The position numbers were made by a program, and so were the translations under genes. The notes under the pieces are model-generated. The model was not told the DNA's origin. It ran no database searches and saw only the letters and a list, made by a program, of their open reading frames with translations. A DNA stretch of 49,820 nt from Nitrosomonas halophila (GTDB taxonomy: Bacteria; Pseudomonadota; Gammaproteobacteria; Burkholderiales; Nitrosomonadaceae). Shown here piece after piece: positions 1-8,942 of this stretch. The DNA is taken from assembly GCF_900107165.1 (NCBI RefSeq), contig NZ_FNOY01000020.1, positions 1 to 49,820 of the forward strand, read 5' to 3'. Numbering within the stretch: the stretch's first letter is position 1; each line of letters begins with the position of its first letter.

Positions 1-129
1 CGTCAGTGGGAATAAAGGGCGGGCCATGCAATTTTTGCTTGTTCAATCAAAAAAATGGCAAATTATCCGATATATTTCAAGCTTTGGGTACTAGTGTGCT
101 GGCTGGCTAACAAAAATGAATGCTGTCGA

Positions 130-1848
130 TCAGTGATTCATCGCTTGGGCGTACTGCTGCATGCCTTGATGAATTTGTTCCTCTACCCACTGCGTAAACA
201 GTGGGTGGGGCGCGAAGCCGCTGCCCAGTTCAAATTGCAATCCGGCCAGGAATCTTTTCTCTGGACCAGTGGCGGTTGTGCGAGCGGGAATCACGATTGC
301 CTTGCCATCGTGCTTGCTGGCTTCCATGACCATGTTTCTGACTTTTTCGATCCAGGGGGCGCGCTTGTCGGGCCAGTCTTCGCGCCAGGTTGCTACCTGG
401 ATGGCCTTGAATTGCTGGCCGCCGTTATGGCGCATATGCTGGGCGATTCCTTCCAGTTTATTGAGCCAGGCGAGATTGCGTTGATCATCCTTTGTGCCAT
501 GCGCAACGACAATGACGGTTTCCTTGGCAGGATCTTTGGATAATCCAAGTGCGCGATCGAGCAGTGCAGTGGCAAACAGTGGATGGTCGTCATAGCCGCC
601 AGTGAAGATGACAGGCAGGGTGGTCAGGATTCTGGATGGGGATTCACCGGGTTTTCCATGGTGGCCATGATCGGTATGTTTGCCAGGATTATCGGGGGTG
701 GTCTGCCCGGCACGCCGGTTCTCGAAATCCAGACCGGTCAGCTGCTCGATTTCCTTGCGGAATGAGCTACCAGTTGCGTAGGCGCTGACTATGATCGCTG
801 TTTTTGCGCCGCGTTGTTCCAGTTTGCGTAATGCGCGTTCGATTGTGCCAGGGTCTGCCATAGAGAAGGCAAATTCGACCAGATAGCGCTCCATCAAAGG
901 TTGTACGGCTGTTCGCAGATTCTCGTTCCAATGGAAATCAGAGCCATGGGCAAAGAGAATGACGCCGGTACTGGCGGGGGTAAGGGACTGGCTGCGGTTG
1001 GCCTCGCGTGTCATCCAGGTGGTCAGGTATTTGGGATCAGCCGGACGATCGACCAGTTTGGCATGTTCCGGGAGCAGCCATGTCAGACGTGCTTCGAGCG
1101 ACATCATGCTGTCATGCCTGGGTCCGAAGGCAAACGGGAGGACATGGAATTGCTTGTCCGCCTTGGTGGATGAGCGAGATTTGAGTGCCGTGGCGAGCAA
1201 TTGCTTGATATGTTTGAAATAGGCTTCTCCATCTTCATCTTGACCTCTTTCTGGAAGAATCAAGGTTTGGATCGATTGCACGTCCAGGCCGTTTGCAGCG
1301 TGATGGACTATTTGCTCCCAATCCTGTTGCATGCCCTGTTGACTGGCCTCATCTCTGGCGCCATAGCCGACGATCAGCAAATCCTGACCGGCGATTGATG
1401 GTGTAGCGCGCATGCGGCCAGCGAGTTCCTCGACCGCGATATAGCTTTTTCCATAGGCACGGGCGAATGACAGGGAGAGATCCGATTCTTTCTGGATCAG
1501 CAGTTTCCGGACGAGTTGATAGCGTGGGGTCGAGGTGGACAGGAACAGAGGCAGCACGACGACATGTTTGGCGCCCCGGTTCTGAAGCGAAGCCAGACTA
1601 GATGTCAGGGACAGATTTGTGCGTTCATCCGTGACAAAGACTAATGCTGCATTGTGATGTTGCTCGAAATTTGCGAATGCATCGCGAATTTCTTCGTTGC
1701 CGACAAAACCGCGATCGGCGGCAACGACCAGAAACCCGGTGGAATCGTTCTGCTGGGTGTCTTGAGCTTGTAAAAGGGCAGTATGCAGCATGGCAATGAA
1801 AGCGATAATGAGTAAAACTGGCTGTTGCAGCGCAGGCCAAAAATTCAT
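130..1848 (-). CDS. Exported multi-unit CbiX-like (sirohydrochlorin chelatase-type) protein
   Basis: The 572-residue product starts with a hydrophobic signal segment (residues about 8-28, LLIIAFIAMLHTALLQA) followed by AQD, so it is probably exported to the periplasm. The rest reads as about four CbiX/SirB-type half-units. Two keep the family's His-Gly signature (VILFAHGSD near residue 298; VIVVAHGTKDD near residue 447). Two are degenerate at that place (LVVAADRG near 40; LIVGYGARDE near 157). Ridges such as AKHVVVLPLFLS and AKTAIIVSAYATGS are typical CbiX core strands. A short His/Gly stretch (HTDHGHHGKPGES) near 395 could bind metal. CbiX enzymes insert Co2+, Ni2+ or Fe2+ into tetrapyrroles in the cytosol, so an exported multi-unit version is unusual. 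A GGAGG lies just before the ATG. It follows the Fur-boxed DUF2325 gene by about 170 bp on the same strand. Metal or tetrapyrrole handling under iron control is inferred; the exact reaction is unknown. Confidence 0.75.
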   Translation of the reverse strand: MNFWPALQQPVLLIIAFIAMLHTALLQAQDTQQNDSTGFLVVAADRGFVGNEEIRDAFANFEQHHNAALVFVTDERTNLSLTSSLASLQNRGAKHVVVLPLFLSTSTPRYQLVRKLLIQKESDLSLSFARAYGKSYIAVEELAGRMRATPSIAGQDLLIVGYGARDEASQQGMQQDWEQIVHHAANGLDVQSIQTLILPERGQDEDGEAYFKHIKQLLATALKSRSSTKADKQFHVLPFAFGPRHDSMMSLEARLTWLLPEHAKLVDRPADPKYLTTWMTREANRSQSLTPASTGVILFAHGSDFHWNENLRTAVQPLMERYLVEFAFSMADPGTIERALRKLEQRGAKTAIIVSAYATGSSFRKEIEQLTGLDFENRRAGQTTPDNPGKHTDHGHHGKPGESPSRILTTLPVIFTGGYDDHPLFATALLDRALGLSKDPAKETVIVVAHGTKDDQRNLAWLNKLEGIAQHMRHNGGQQFKAIQVATWREDWPDKRAPWIEKVRNMVMEASKHDGKAIVIPARTTATGPEKRFLAGLQFELGSGFAPHPLFTQWVEEQIHQGMQQYAQAMNH

Positions 1849-2021
1849 AAACCCTCCATGAGATGATGATGGTTATTGGTTTGTTGATGATTTCAATGAG
1901 ATGCTTGGTTAAGGGTGCGCCACTGCCAGAAACAATCATGCCAGCGCACCCGGTTTCATTTGCATAGCGCATGCGGATCCGCTCCGGTTGATAGGGTGTT
2001 TGCCCGCATACGTTATGCCAT

Positions 2022-3323
2022 TCACATGGCAGTGCCGTGAATGGTGGTATTGCCGGTTGTAATCCTGGTCAATGCCGTGGCAAAGCTGGAGACGCCCATG
2101 CCTTTAAAGAGCAAGCAGGGAATATGGCTCAGGCGGCAGAGTCGTTTGACTTGGTAATAAGCGGCGTGACTTACGCAATCAGTGGGGCAGATGACCGCGT
2201 GTGCGCTGTATATCATTTCGGGTAGGCGTGACAGGGCATCTTCCTGGCCGCCGTCATGATGGGCCAGCTCGAGTCCCATTTGCCTGGCAAGCGCCCGGTA
2301 TTTCGGCAGCAAAGTGATCTTGCCGCCCACGCACAGTATGCAAGGACAGGATCCGGTGTCATCCGTCGCACTGGCCTTGCTCCCATCCGCGTCATTGCCG
2401 TGGTCAGCATGCTGTGTGAGCAGCAGCTGTTCTAGTGCATCCCGTTCCTTGCGCAGATTGTCGCATTGGTGTTGTATGGCAAATAAATCCTGTTTGGCGC
2501 GTTTATATGCCTGATCGAGCTGCTTGGCGCCTTCAGCCTTGATTCGCAATTGTTCGTTTTCGGTTGTCAAGCGCATCAAACGTTGTCCCATTGCATGCAT
2601 GGCCTGACAGGATTCCAGTTTCTCCAGGCGCTGGCGGAGCATTTCGGCCTCCTGCTGGCAAGCCTGCAGGCGCTTGATTTCTGCCAGCGCCTGGTTCAAT
2701 TGAGTGCGCAAGCGGGATTCTCTGGTGGCGTGCTGTTGTTTGTATTTTTCCAGTGTGCCGGTTGTTTCCAGCAGCATTTGTTCCGATTCCAGTAGCCTGG
2801 CTTGCGCCGAGGCGAGATCGATAACTGCCTGATGCATATGCATGTGTATGCAGTCGTGAATGCGTGCCTGGCTGGCATCGCCAATGCGTTTGTGGGTCAA
2901 TGCCGCCCATAACGGGCCGGCAATTTTTCCTTGTGAAAAATAGTGCTGCCAGAGAAGCAGCACTTCATCGTCGCTTTTGGCACTCTCAAATTGTTTGATA
3001 TATCCCTGATATTGCTTGTCCAGATACTTGTGAATGGCTTCAGAAAAGCGGTTTCTGCTGGCGGCGCGGCAGACCGCCTCGACATGCAGGGCATGCGTGT
3101 GGCTGATGGGCGCATCAAAATGAAAGCGCTGGGCAAACCGCTCCAGTTCTGGAGTCGATATGCAGATGCCGATAATGGGGCAGTGAAAGGTGCGGTTCAG
3201 ATCCCAGATTTTTGTGCGTTTTATAGGAGAGGGTGTGATTTCAACGGTAATGGTCTCGGGCAGTTTTCGTGCTTGCGGCCATGTATCGAATGAAGGTTGT
3301 TTTTCTATTACCGGGCTGTTCAT
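2022..3323 (-). CDS. DUF2325 domain protein with central coiled coil, Fur-boxed
   Basis: The product is about 433 residues, starting at MNSPVIEK because a GGAG sits 8 bases before that ATG; an ATG 33 bases upstream is in frame but has no such site. The N-terminal part carries a conserved segment with CPIIGICI and a helical region. The middle (about residues 165-310) is a Gln/Glu/Leu-rich coiled coil. The C-terminal 90 residues are a clear DUF2325 domain: CILCVGGKITLLPKYRAL, HHDGGQED, CPTDCVSHAAYYQVKRLCR, and a GVSSF motif. The domain is a Rossmann-like module with conserved cysteines and no settled function. The gene is preceded by a near-perfect Fur operator at 3391-3409 and is followed on the same strand by the exported CbiX-like gene. 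Iron-dependent control is strongly suggested by the operator; a role in iron or haem homeostasis is inference. Confidence 0.82.
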   Translation of the reverse strand: MNSPVIEKQPSFDTWPQARKLPETITVEITPSPIKRTKIWDLNRTFHCPIIGICISTPELERFAQRFHFDAPISHTHALHVEAVCRAASRNRFSEAIHKYLDKQYQGYIKQFESAKSDDEVLLLWQHYFSQGKIAGPLWAALTHKRIGDASQARIHDCIHMHMHQAVIDLASAQARLLESEQMLLETTGTLEKYKQQHATRESRLRTQLNQALAEIKRLQACQQEAEMLRQRLEKLESCQAMHAMGQRLMRLTTENEQLRIKAEGAKQLDQAYKRAKQDLFAIQHQCDNLRKERDALEQLLLTQHADHGNDADGSKASATDDTGSCPCILCVGGKITLLPKYRALARQMGLELAHHDGGQEDALSRLPEMIYSAHAVICPTDCVSHAAYYQVKRLCRLSHIPCLLFKGMGVSSFATALTRITTGNTTIHGTAM

Positions 3324-3390
3324 ACTCGGATCTCCGTATTGGGCATTCGTTCTCAAGGGTGGTTGGTGCTTGAAAGTTAATAATAATACA

Positions 3391-3409
3391 AATGATAATC
3401 ATTATCATT
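3391..3409 (-). promoter_or_regulatory. Fur box (ferric uptake regulator operator)
   Basis: The 19 bases AATGATAATCATTATCATT form an almost perfect palindrome. In the best register (3388-3406) they match the 19-bp Fur consensus at 16 positions. The site lies 68 bp upstream of the chosen start of the DUF2325 gene and more than 500 bp from the rightward fad gene, so the leftward pair is the likely target. Confidence 0.8.
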
Positions 3410-3450
3410 AAATGATTCAAGTGGTGTGAATTTGACCGGGGTGAATTTGT

Positions 3451-3614
3451 TAGGAGGCTGTCCGAGAATAGCTGATCTACTGCGGACGAACCTGCCAGGC
3501 TGGATTTTTCGATCCTTTTCGTTGAATAGAACCACTATTCGCCTCAAATGATCGAACAATCCCGCTCAGCCAGCTTCGCCCTCGCTACGATCGCTATTCT
3601 CGGACAGCCTCCTA
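3451..3614. repeat. MITE-like repeat family A, copy 1 (full length, inverted orientation)
   Basis: A 164-bp element with perfect inverted ends TAGGAGGCTGTCCGAGAATA and its complement. The interior is in the opposite orientation to the copies at 9046 and 22009. It contains a stem around GGATTTTTCGATC and an inner GAATAG...CTATTC pairing. It has no coding capacity. The outer bases read TTAG/CTAG, in keeping with insertion at a CTAG-like target by an IS5-type transposase supplied in trans (inference). Confidence 0.9.
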
Positions 3615-3954
3615 GTCTGGATTACTGCCTATTACTGATTTCAGGCATAAATCTTAATTGAATCAAGGGATTGTTCCAGTTACTCCCTATTGAGGAGTAG
3701 GTCTCTAATTAATTTTCAGTGAGGGGATGAAGTGCAGGGTAATCTTGCATCAGTTTTAGGGTGCATGACATGCATTTGCGCTTGCCGGCATCCGTTTGTG
3801 TGCCCCTGTTTGCTGAGGGATGCTTGCTCTTTGCGGTTCATGCTTGTAATCTTTTTAATAAGAAAAGAAAGGCTTTGCGGTATATTGCTTGGGACCAGCC
3901 TGGCACAGGGAGGCGAGCAGTATTTTCCGATAATCTGATCAAACGGGGGGAAAT
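3615..3954. other. Intergenic stretch upstream of the fad pair
   Basis: About 340 bp between repeat copy 1 and the TTG start at 3955. It holds no convincing gene. It presumably carries the promoter of the fad pair, and a purine-rich CGGGGGG stretch at 3944-3950 serves as ribosome-binding site. No clear FadR-type operator was recognised. Confidence 0.5.
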
Positions 3955-6450
3955 TTGAATAATAATCCATTCATCGTGAGGAAAGCTGCAGTATTGGGCG
4001 CAGGGGTCATGGGCGCGCAAATTGCAGCACATCTGGTCAATGCCAACATAGAGACGCTATTGTTCGAATTGCCTGCGCCATCCGGCGATGCCAATGCCAA
4101 CGTTATCAAGGCGATTGGCAAACTGAAAAAACAGGAACCGGCGCCATTGTCGACCATTGCCAAGGCGGGCAGTATCGAGCCTGCCAACTACGAGCAGCAC
4201 CTGGAAAAGCTGCGGGATTGCGATGTCGTCATCGAGGCGATAGCCGAACGCCTGGATTTGAAAGCACAGCTATACGAGAAGGTTGCGCCGTTTTTGCATG
4301 ATCGGGCCATTTTTGCGAGCAACACTTCCGGCCTATCCATCAATAAGCTGGCCGAGACGGTACCGGAATCCTTGCGCCCGCGTTTTTGCGGCATTCATTT
4401 CTTCAATCCACCACGCTATATGCATCTGGTGGAAGTGATTCCGAGCGCGCACAGTGACGGGGAGGCGTTGGATGTGCTGGAAGCCTTTCTGGTGACCGCT
4501 CTGGGCAAGGGGGTGATCCGCGCCAAGGATACGCCCAATTTTATTGCCAATCGGGTGGGTATCTTTTCCATTTTGTCGAATATTCATCATGCTCAGCAAT
4601 ACGGGTTGCGCTTCGATTTGGTGGATAAGCTTGCCGGGACGCTGATCGGGCGGCCCAAGAGTGCGACCTTCCGCACGGCGGATCTGGTCGGGCTGGATAT
4701 TCTCGCGCATGTGATGCAGACCATGCACGATGAACTTGCCGATGATCCCTGGCACGAATACTTGGCTGTGCCGGATTGGTTGCAGAAACTGGTGGAGCAG
4801 GGCGCGCTCGGGCAGAAGAGCGGCCAGGGAATCTATTACAAGCAAGGTAAGGAGATTCATGTGCTGGACCCGGCGACCGGTGATTATCGACCGTCTGCAA
4901 GTGAAGTCGATAGCGAGGTCGAGGCACTGTTGAAGCAAAAGGATCCGGTTGCCAAGTTTGCCGCCCTGCGTGCGCATACCCATCCGCAGGCCCAGTTCCT
5001 GTGGGCGATTCACCGTGATTTATTTCATTATTGCGCTGTGCATCTGGCTGCAATCGCTGCTAACGCACGCGATCTCGATCTGGCTGTGCGCTGGGGATTC
5101 GGCTGGCAGCAGGGGCCATTCGAGATTTGGCAGGCGGCAGGCTGGCGCACCGTTACGGAATGGATCAATGCCGACATCGATGCCGGTCAATCCATGGCCC
5201 AGACACCCTTGCCGGATTGGGTGCAGGCGGTTGGTCAAGGTCCGGCGCAAGGCGTGCACGCGCAGGAAGGCTCCTACGCGCCCGCGGCAGACAGCCTGCA
5301 GCCACGATCACAACTGCCGGTCTACCGGCGCCAGCTGTTTCCTGATCGCTTGGTGGGCGAAACAGCGGCCTATGGCGAGACTGTTTTCGAAACCGATGCA
5401 TTGCGCATGTGGCACACCGGTGACCAGCTTGCGATCGTCAGTTTCAAAACCAAAAAACACACCATCGATGATACCGTATTGCAAGGCATGCAGCAGGTCA
5501 TCGCGGAAGCGGAGCGGCATTTCCGCGCCTTGATTCTCTGGCAGACCGAACCGCCATTCTCGCTCGGCGCCAATCTGCAAAAAGCGACCGAACGGCCAAA
5601 ACGCGAGGCGCCGCCATCGGCATTCGATGAGTTTGTTAAGAAGATCAAAAAGACTGCGCAGTCCACCATTCTGCAGGCCGCTCGCAGTCTCGATATGGCC
5701 GATGCGCTGATGGCCGGGAAACTGGCCGAAGTGGAAGCGATGATTGCCCGTTTCCAGCAAGTCTCGCAGAGCCTGCGCTACAGCATGGTGCCGACGGTTG
5801 CGGCAGTCGATGGCCTGGCCCTGGGCGGCGGATGCGAATTTGTCATGCATTGCGACCGTGCAGTGGCGACATTGGAGACCTATATCGGGCTGGTCGAGGC
5901 AGGCGTGGGCTTGCTGCCGGCTGGCGGCGGCTGCAAGGAGTTTGCAATGCGGGCCGCGCGGCATGCGATCGATGGCGACCCTTTTCCTTATCTGAAGCAT
6001 TATTTCGAAACGGTTGCAATGGCGAAACTGGCCAAAAGCGCAGAGCAAGCGAAGGCGCTCTCCTACCTGACGCCAGCCGATACGATAGTCATGAATCGTT
6101 TTGAGTTGCTGCATGTGGCTAAGGCTCAGGCGCTTGCGCTGGCCGAAGTCGGTTACCGGCCGCCTTTGCGTTCGCGCGAAATCGTGGTGGCCGGTTCGAC
6201 CGGTGTGGCCACCATCAAGGGCACATTGGTCAACATGCGGGAAGGGGGCTTTATTTCCGAACATGATTACCTGATAGGCGGCAAGATCGCGCATGTGATG
6301 TGTGGCGGCGATGTGGTGGCGGGTAGCCGGGTGGATGAGGACTGGCTGCTGGAGCTGGAACGCGCCGCCTTCATTGAATTGCTGGCGACCGAGAAAACCC
6401 AGGCACGGATTGCGCATACGCTCAAAACCGGTAAGCCGCTTCGCAACTGA
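3955..6450 (+). CDS. 3-hydroxyacyl-CoA dehydrogenase / enoyl-CoA hydratase, FadN domain order
   Basis: The 831-residue bifunctional beta-oxidation enzyme oxidises 3-hydroxyacyl-CoA with NAD+ and hydrates enoyl-CoA. The N-terminus is a Rossmann fold (VLGAGVMGAQIAAHL, residues about 13-27). It is followed by the dehydrogenase signature HFFNPPRYMHLVEVI, whose His is catalytic, and by the all-helical dehydrogenase domain. The crotonase-type hydratase is C-terminal: GLALGGGCEF and GLVEAGVGLLPAGGG keep both catalytic glutamates. This dehydrogenase-first order is that of Bacillus FadN, the reverse of E. coli FadB/FadJ. The start is a TTG with a G-rich site just upstream; a GTG nine residues later is an alternative. 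The thiolase gene follows 104 bp downstream, so the two steps are probably co-transcribed. Confidence 0.93.
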   Translation: MNNNPFIVRKAAVLGAGVMGAQIAAHLVNANIETLLFELPAPSGDANANVIKAIGKLKKQEPAPLSTIAKAGSIEPANYEQHLEKLRDCDVVIEAIAERLDLKAQLYEKVAPFLHDRAIFASNTSGLSINKLAETVPESLRPRFCGIHFFNPPRYMHLVEVIPSAHSDGEALDVLEAFLVTALGKGVIRAKDTPNFIANRVGIFSILSNIHHAQQYGLRFDLVDKLAGTLIGRPKSATFRTADLVGLDILAHVMQTMHDELADDPWHEYLAVPDWLQKLVEQGALGQKSGQGIYYKQGKEIHVLDPATGDYRPSASEVDSEVEALLKQKDPVAKFAALRAHTHPQAQFLWAIHRDLFHYCAVHLAAIAANARDLDLAVRWGFGWQQGPFEIWQAAGWRTVTEWINADIDAGQSMAQTPLPDWVQAVGQGPAQGVHAQEGSYAPAADSLQPRSQLPVYRRQLFPDRLVGETAAYGETVFETDALRMWHTGDQLAIVSFKTKKHTIDDTVLQGMQQVIAEAERHFRALILWQTEPPFSLGANLQKATERPKREAPPSAFDEFVKKIKKTAQSTILQAARSLDMADALMAGKLAEVEAMIARFQQVSQSLRYSMVPTVAAVDGLALGGGCEFVMHCDRAVATLETYIGLVEAGVGLLPAGGGCKEFAMRAARHAIDGDPFPYLKHYFETVAMAKLAKSAEQAKALSYLTPADTIVMNRFELLHVAKAQALALAEVGYRPPLRSREIVVAGSTGVATIKGTLVNMREGGFISEHDYLIGGKIAHVMCGGDVVAGSRVDEDWLLELERAAFIELLATEKTQARIAHTLKTGKPLRN

Positions 6451-6554
6451 GGGCGGTTCGGCCAGGCCGGTCAATGTTTTGAATATAACGAAACAGTGCC
6501 TGCTGGCGCCGCTCTCTCAGAATCCCGATATTCAAGAATCAAAGGAAAAGTCTG

Positions 6555-7754
6555 ATGACCAAACAAATTCAGGATGCCTATATCGTTGCCGCCACGCGCA
6601 CCCCGGTCGGCAAGGCGCCGCGAGGGATGTTCAAGGATGTGCGCCCCGATGATCTGCTGGTGCATGTCATACGGTCGGTATTGGCGCAATGCGAGGGGTT
6701 GGACCCGGCAGCGGTCGACGATGTCGTCGTCGGTTGCGCCATGCCGGAAGCGGAGCAGGGTATCAATGTGGCGCGTGTGGCTTTGCTGCTGGCAGGATTG
6801 CCTGACCGCGTGCCGGGCATGACGATCAATCGTTTTTGCGCTTCGGGATTGCAGGCAGTCGCGATTGCCGCGGATCGTATCCGCCTGGGAGAAGCCGATG
6901 TGATCATTGCGGGCGGCACCGAAAGCATGAGCATGATTCCCATGATGGGCAACAAGGTGGCGATGAACCCGGCATTGTTCGTGAACGATGAGCATGCTGC
7001 CATTGCTTATGGCATGGGAATTACCGCCGAAAAAGTGGCGACCCAGTGGAAAATTGGACGCGAGGACCAGGATGCCTTCGCGCTGGAAAGCCATCAGCGA
7101 GCAGTGCGGGCAATCGAACAGGGCGAGTTCAAGGACGAGATCTCACCTTATGCTGTCGAGCAAAACTGGCCGGATTTGTCTGCTCGTGAAGTTCGTCATT
7201 TGTCAGTGATCAGGGATACCGATGAGGGTCCGCGCGCGGATACGAATCCGGAAGCGTTGGCCAAATTACGATCTGTCTTTGCGGCCAAAGGGTCGGTGAC
7301 TGCGGGCAACAGTTCACAAATGTCCGATGGTGCCGGGGCGGTATTGGTAATGAGCGCGGCCGCCTTGCAACGTTTCAATTTGACTCCAATCGGCCGGTTT
7401 ATCGGTTACAGCGTGGCCGGTGTGCCGCCTGCAATCATGGGAATCGGTCCGGTTGAAGCAGTCCCCAAGGTACTGAAACAGACCGGGATGAAACTGGATG
7501 ATCTGGATTGGATCGAACTGAACGAAGCCTTTGCCGCGCAGAGCCTAGCTGTCATCAACGATTTGGGGCTCGATCGTGCCAAGGTCAATCCTCTGGGCGG
7601 CGCAATCGCGCTCGGCCATCCTCTGGGCGCGACTGGTGCGATTCGTGTCGCCACGTTGATGCATGGCCTGCGACGCCGTAATCACCGATACGGCATGGTG
7701 ACCATGTGTATCGGCAGCGGCATGGGGGCCGCCGGTATCTTTGAAGCACTGTAA
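6555..7754 (+). CDS. fadA: Acetyl-CoA C-acyltransferase (thiolase)
   Basis: The 399-residue thiolase cleaves 3-ketoacyl-CoA to acetyl-CoA and a shortened acyl-CoA, the last step of beta-oxidation. The full length matches the family. The acyl-enzyme cysteine is in [16 protein letters not shown] (about residue 93). The other active-site blocks are [28 protein letters not shown] with the catalytic His, and [15 protein letters not shown] with the second Cys at the C-terminus. An AAAGG precedes the ATG. It pairs with the upstream dehydrogenase/hydratase, making a compact two-gene module. No acyl-CoA dehydrogenase or ligase is nearby, so those steps must be encoded elsewhere. The symbol is by role; assignment to the degradative class is likely but not proven. 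Confidence 0.93.
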   Translation: MTKQIQDAYIVAATRTPVGKAPRGMFKDVRPDDLLVHVIRSVLAQCEGLDPAAVDDVVVGCAMPEAEQGINVARVALLLAGLPDRVPGMTINRFCASGLQAVAIAADRIRLGEADVIIAGGTESMSMIPMMGNKVAMNPALFVNDEHAAIAYGMGITAEKVATQWKIGREDQDAFALESHQRAVRAIEQGEFKDEISPYAVEQNWPDLSAREVRHLSVIRDTDEGPRADTNPEALAKLRSVFAAKGSVTAGNSSQMSDGAGAVLVMSAAALQRFNLTPIGRFIGYSVAGVPPAIMGIGPVEAVPKVLKQTGMKLDDLDWIELNEAFAAQSLAVINDLGLDRAKVNPLGGAIALGHPLGATGAIRVATLMHGLRRRNHRYGMVTMCIGSGMGAAGIFEAL

Positions 7755-8177
7755 GTCCCTCGGGTTTGATGCTGTGTTGTGATACCCAGTTACAATATTA
7801 AGGGCTTGCCTCAGAAGCTGTGTGGAGATTTCCGTTTTGGACCTATCTTCCAAACATCATATTCATGGTGGTGATGCATTGTCGCTGCAAAGCGTCTGGA
7901 TGGCCTGCTCCACTATTGGTTTTGATAACCACGAATGGACACGAATACACACTAATGATTGAGTGGCGATTTTTATTTTGGTAGCAGGTCTGATTACGGG
8001 TCAAACGCAATCGAAGTGGTTTTCATTATTGGTGTGTATTGGTGTCCATTCGTGGTTCTGGTTCAAGGCTATGCCTGCGCATTGTCCGGCTGACGTTAAA
8101 AAGTTATGGTAGTCGGGAAAAAGCCTGGCTGCAGAAGCAGTATGTATTGACACGCATCATGTGACGGTTGCTGGTAG
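7755..8177. other. Intergenic stretch with a long inverted repeat
   Basis: 423 bp between the thiolase gene and the 3' end of the leftward outer-membrane gene. It holds the 30-bp inverted repeat at 7927-8057 and one copy of a 23-bp motif (8135-8157) that recurs near 45380. No gene is evident. Confidence 0.6.
7927..8057. repeat. 30-bp inverted repeat with CCACGAATGGACACGAAT arms
   Basis: The left arm 7927-7956 and right arm 8028-8057 are complementary at 28 of 30 positions and enclose 71 bp. Each arm contains CACGAATGGACACGAAT-type sequence, itself built of repeated ACGAAT words. The structure could fold as one large stem or be a small mobile repeat. No target duplication is obvious. Confidence 0.85.
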
Positions 8178-8942
8178 TCAGAAAGCATGAATCAATCGCC
8201 AGGCAACTGTCCACTCGGTCCGTTTGGAATCTTCCAGCTTGGAAGGGCCGCCGCCCACTTGCAAGGAAGTGTGGGGGGTAAAGTCGTAATGGATTTGCGG
8301 CACCAATCGATAGCGCCATTTGCCCCAGCGAGGCATCTCGTTGTTGACTTCGAAACCCAATGTCAGCTGTCGGGAAACAGCATAGAAAAGGCTGTTGTTG
8401 AGCAGTCCGTTGAAGCGTTCCCGTTTTTCCGAAAAATTGTTGCGTACGCCCAGCATGTGGAACATGCTCCACTTGTTGGAAAGTCGCATGCCATTCAAAT
8501 AAAGTGTGTCGGTCAGATAGGCTTTCTCATGCCGGTCATAGCGGCCAATGATTTGCCAGCCATGGATCATGCGTGCACCGAGCAGCGTGCCGATTGTGCC
8601 CTGGAACGCAAGTTTGTATTCAGCCACTGAAAAATCCTGGAATGGCAATTCCAGCTCGATTGCATAACCGTCGAGGAATGCATATTCAATTTCCGGCGCC
8701 CATTCGGTATGGCCGGCGCGTAAAGCGTGGTCAACCAGTGTATTGATTTCCAGCTCGCCCTTGGCCGCACCGAGTGGTCTGACCAGGTCAAACAGCATCG
8801 GTTCCGGAATGTGGGGGATGACGCTGCTTTGCGTGGCGTCCAGTGGTCCAAATGTATGATTGTTGTTGGAAGCGTTGGCGCTGGCAATGATCGCTGTGGA
8901 CGTCATGACAGCCAGCAGCATGAAAACATGTTTGGTTGGCAT
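8178..8942 (-). CDS. Putative outer-membrane beta-barrel protein
   Basis: The 254-residue product has a signal peptide (KHVFMLLAVMTSTAIIASANA) and then alternating amphipathic strands rich in Tyr, Trp and Phe. It ends in ...WRLIHAF, a C-terminal aromatic residue typical of proteins inserted by the BAM complex. The mature part starts near SVIPHIPEPMLFDLVRPLGA, a segment seen in conserved hypothetical barrel proteins. No enzyme motif is visible. The gene stands alone on the minus strand: repeat copy 2 lies about 100 bp upstream and a 23-bp dispersed motif lies just downstream. A small porin-like or structural barrel is inferred; the substrate is unknown. Confidence 0.65.
   Translation of the reverse strand: MPTKHVFMLLAVMTSTAIIASANASNNNHTFGPLDATQSSVIPHIPEPMLFDLVRPLGAAKGELEINTLVDHALRAGHTEWAPEIEYAFLDGYAIELELPFQDFSVAEYKLAFQGTIGTLLGARMIHGWQIIGRYDRHEKAYLTDTLYLNGMRLSNKWSMFHMLGVRNNFSEKRERFNGLLNNSLFYAVSRQLTLGFEVNNEMPRWGKWRYRLVPQIHYDFTPHTSLQVGGGPSKLEDSKRTEWTVAWRLIHAF

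Noticed and set aside
1913..1951. Stem GGGTGCG/CGCACCC between the DUF2325 and CbiX genes
   Set aside because: Only a 7-bp stem with a 25-base loop and no T-run; too weak to call a terminator.
5308..6474. A 388-codon open frame on the minus strand
   Set aside because: It lies wholly opposite the FadN-type gene, whose catalytic motifs are clear; the frame has no family signature.
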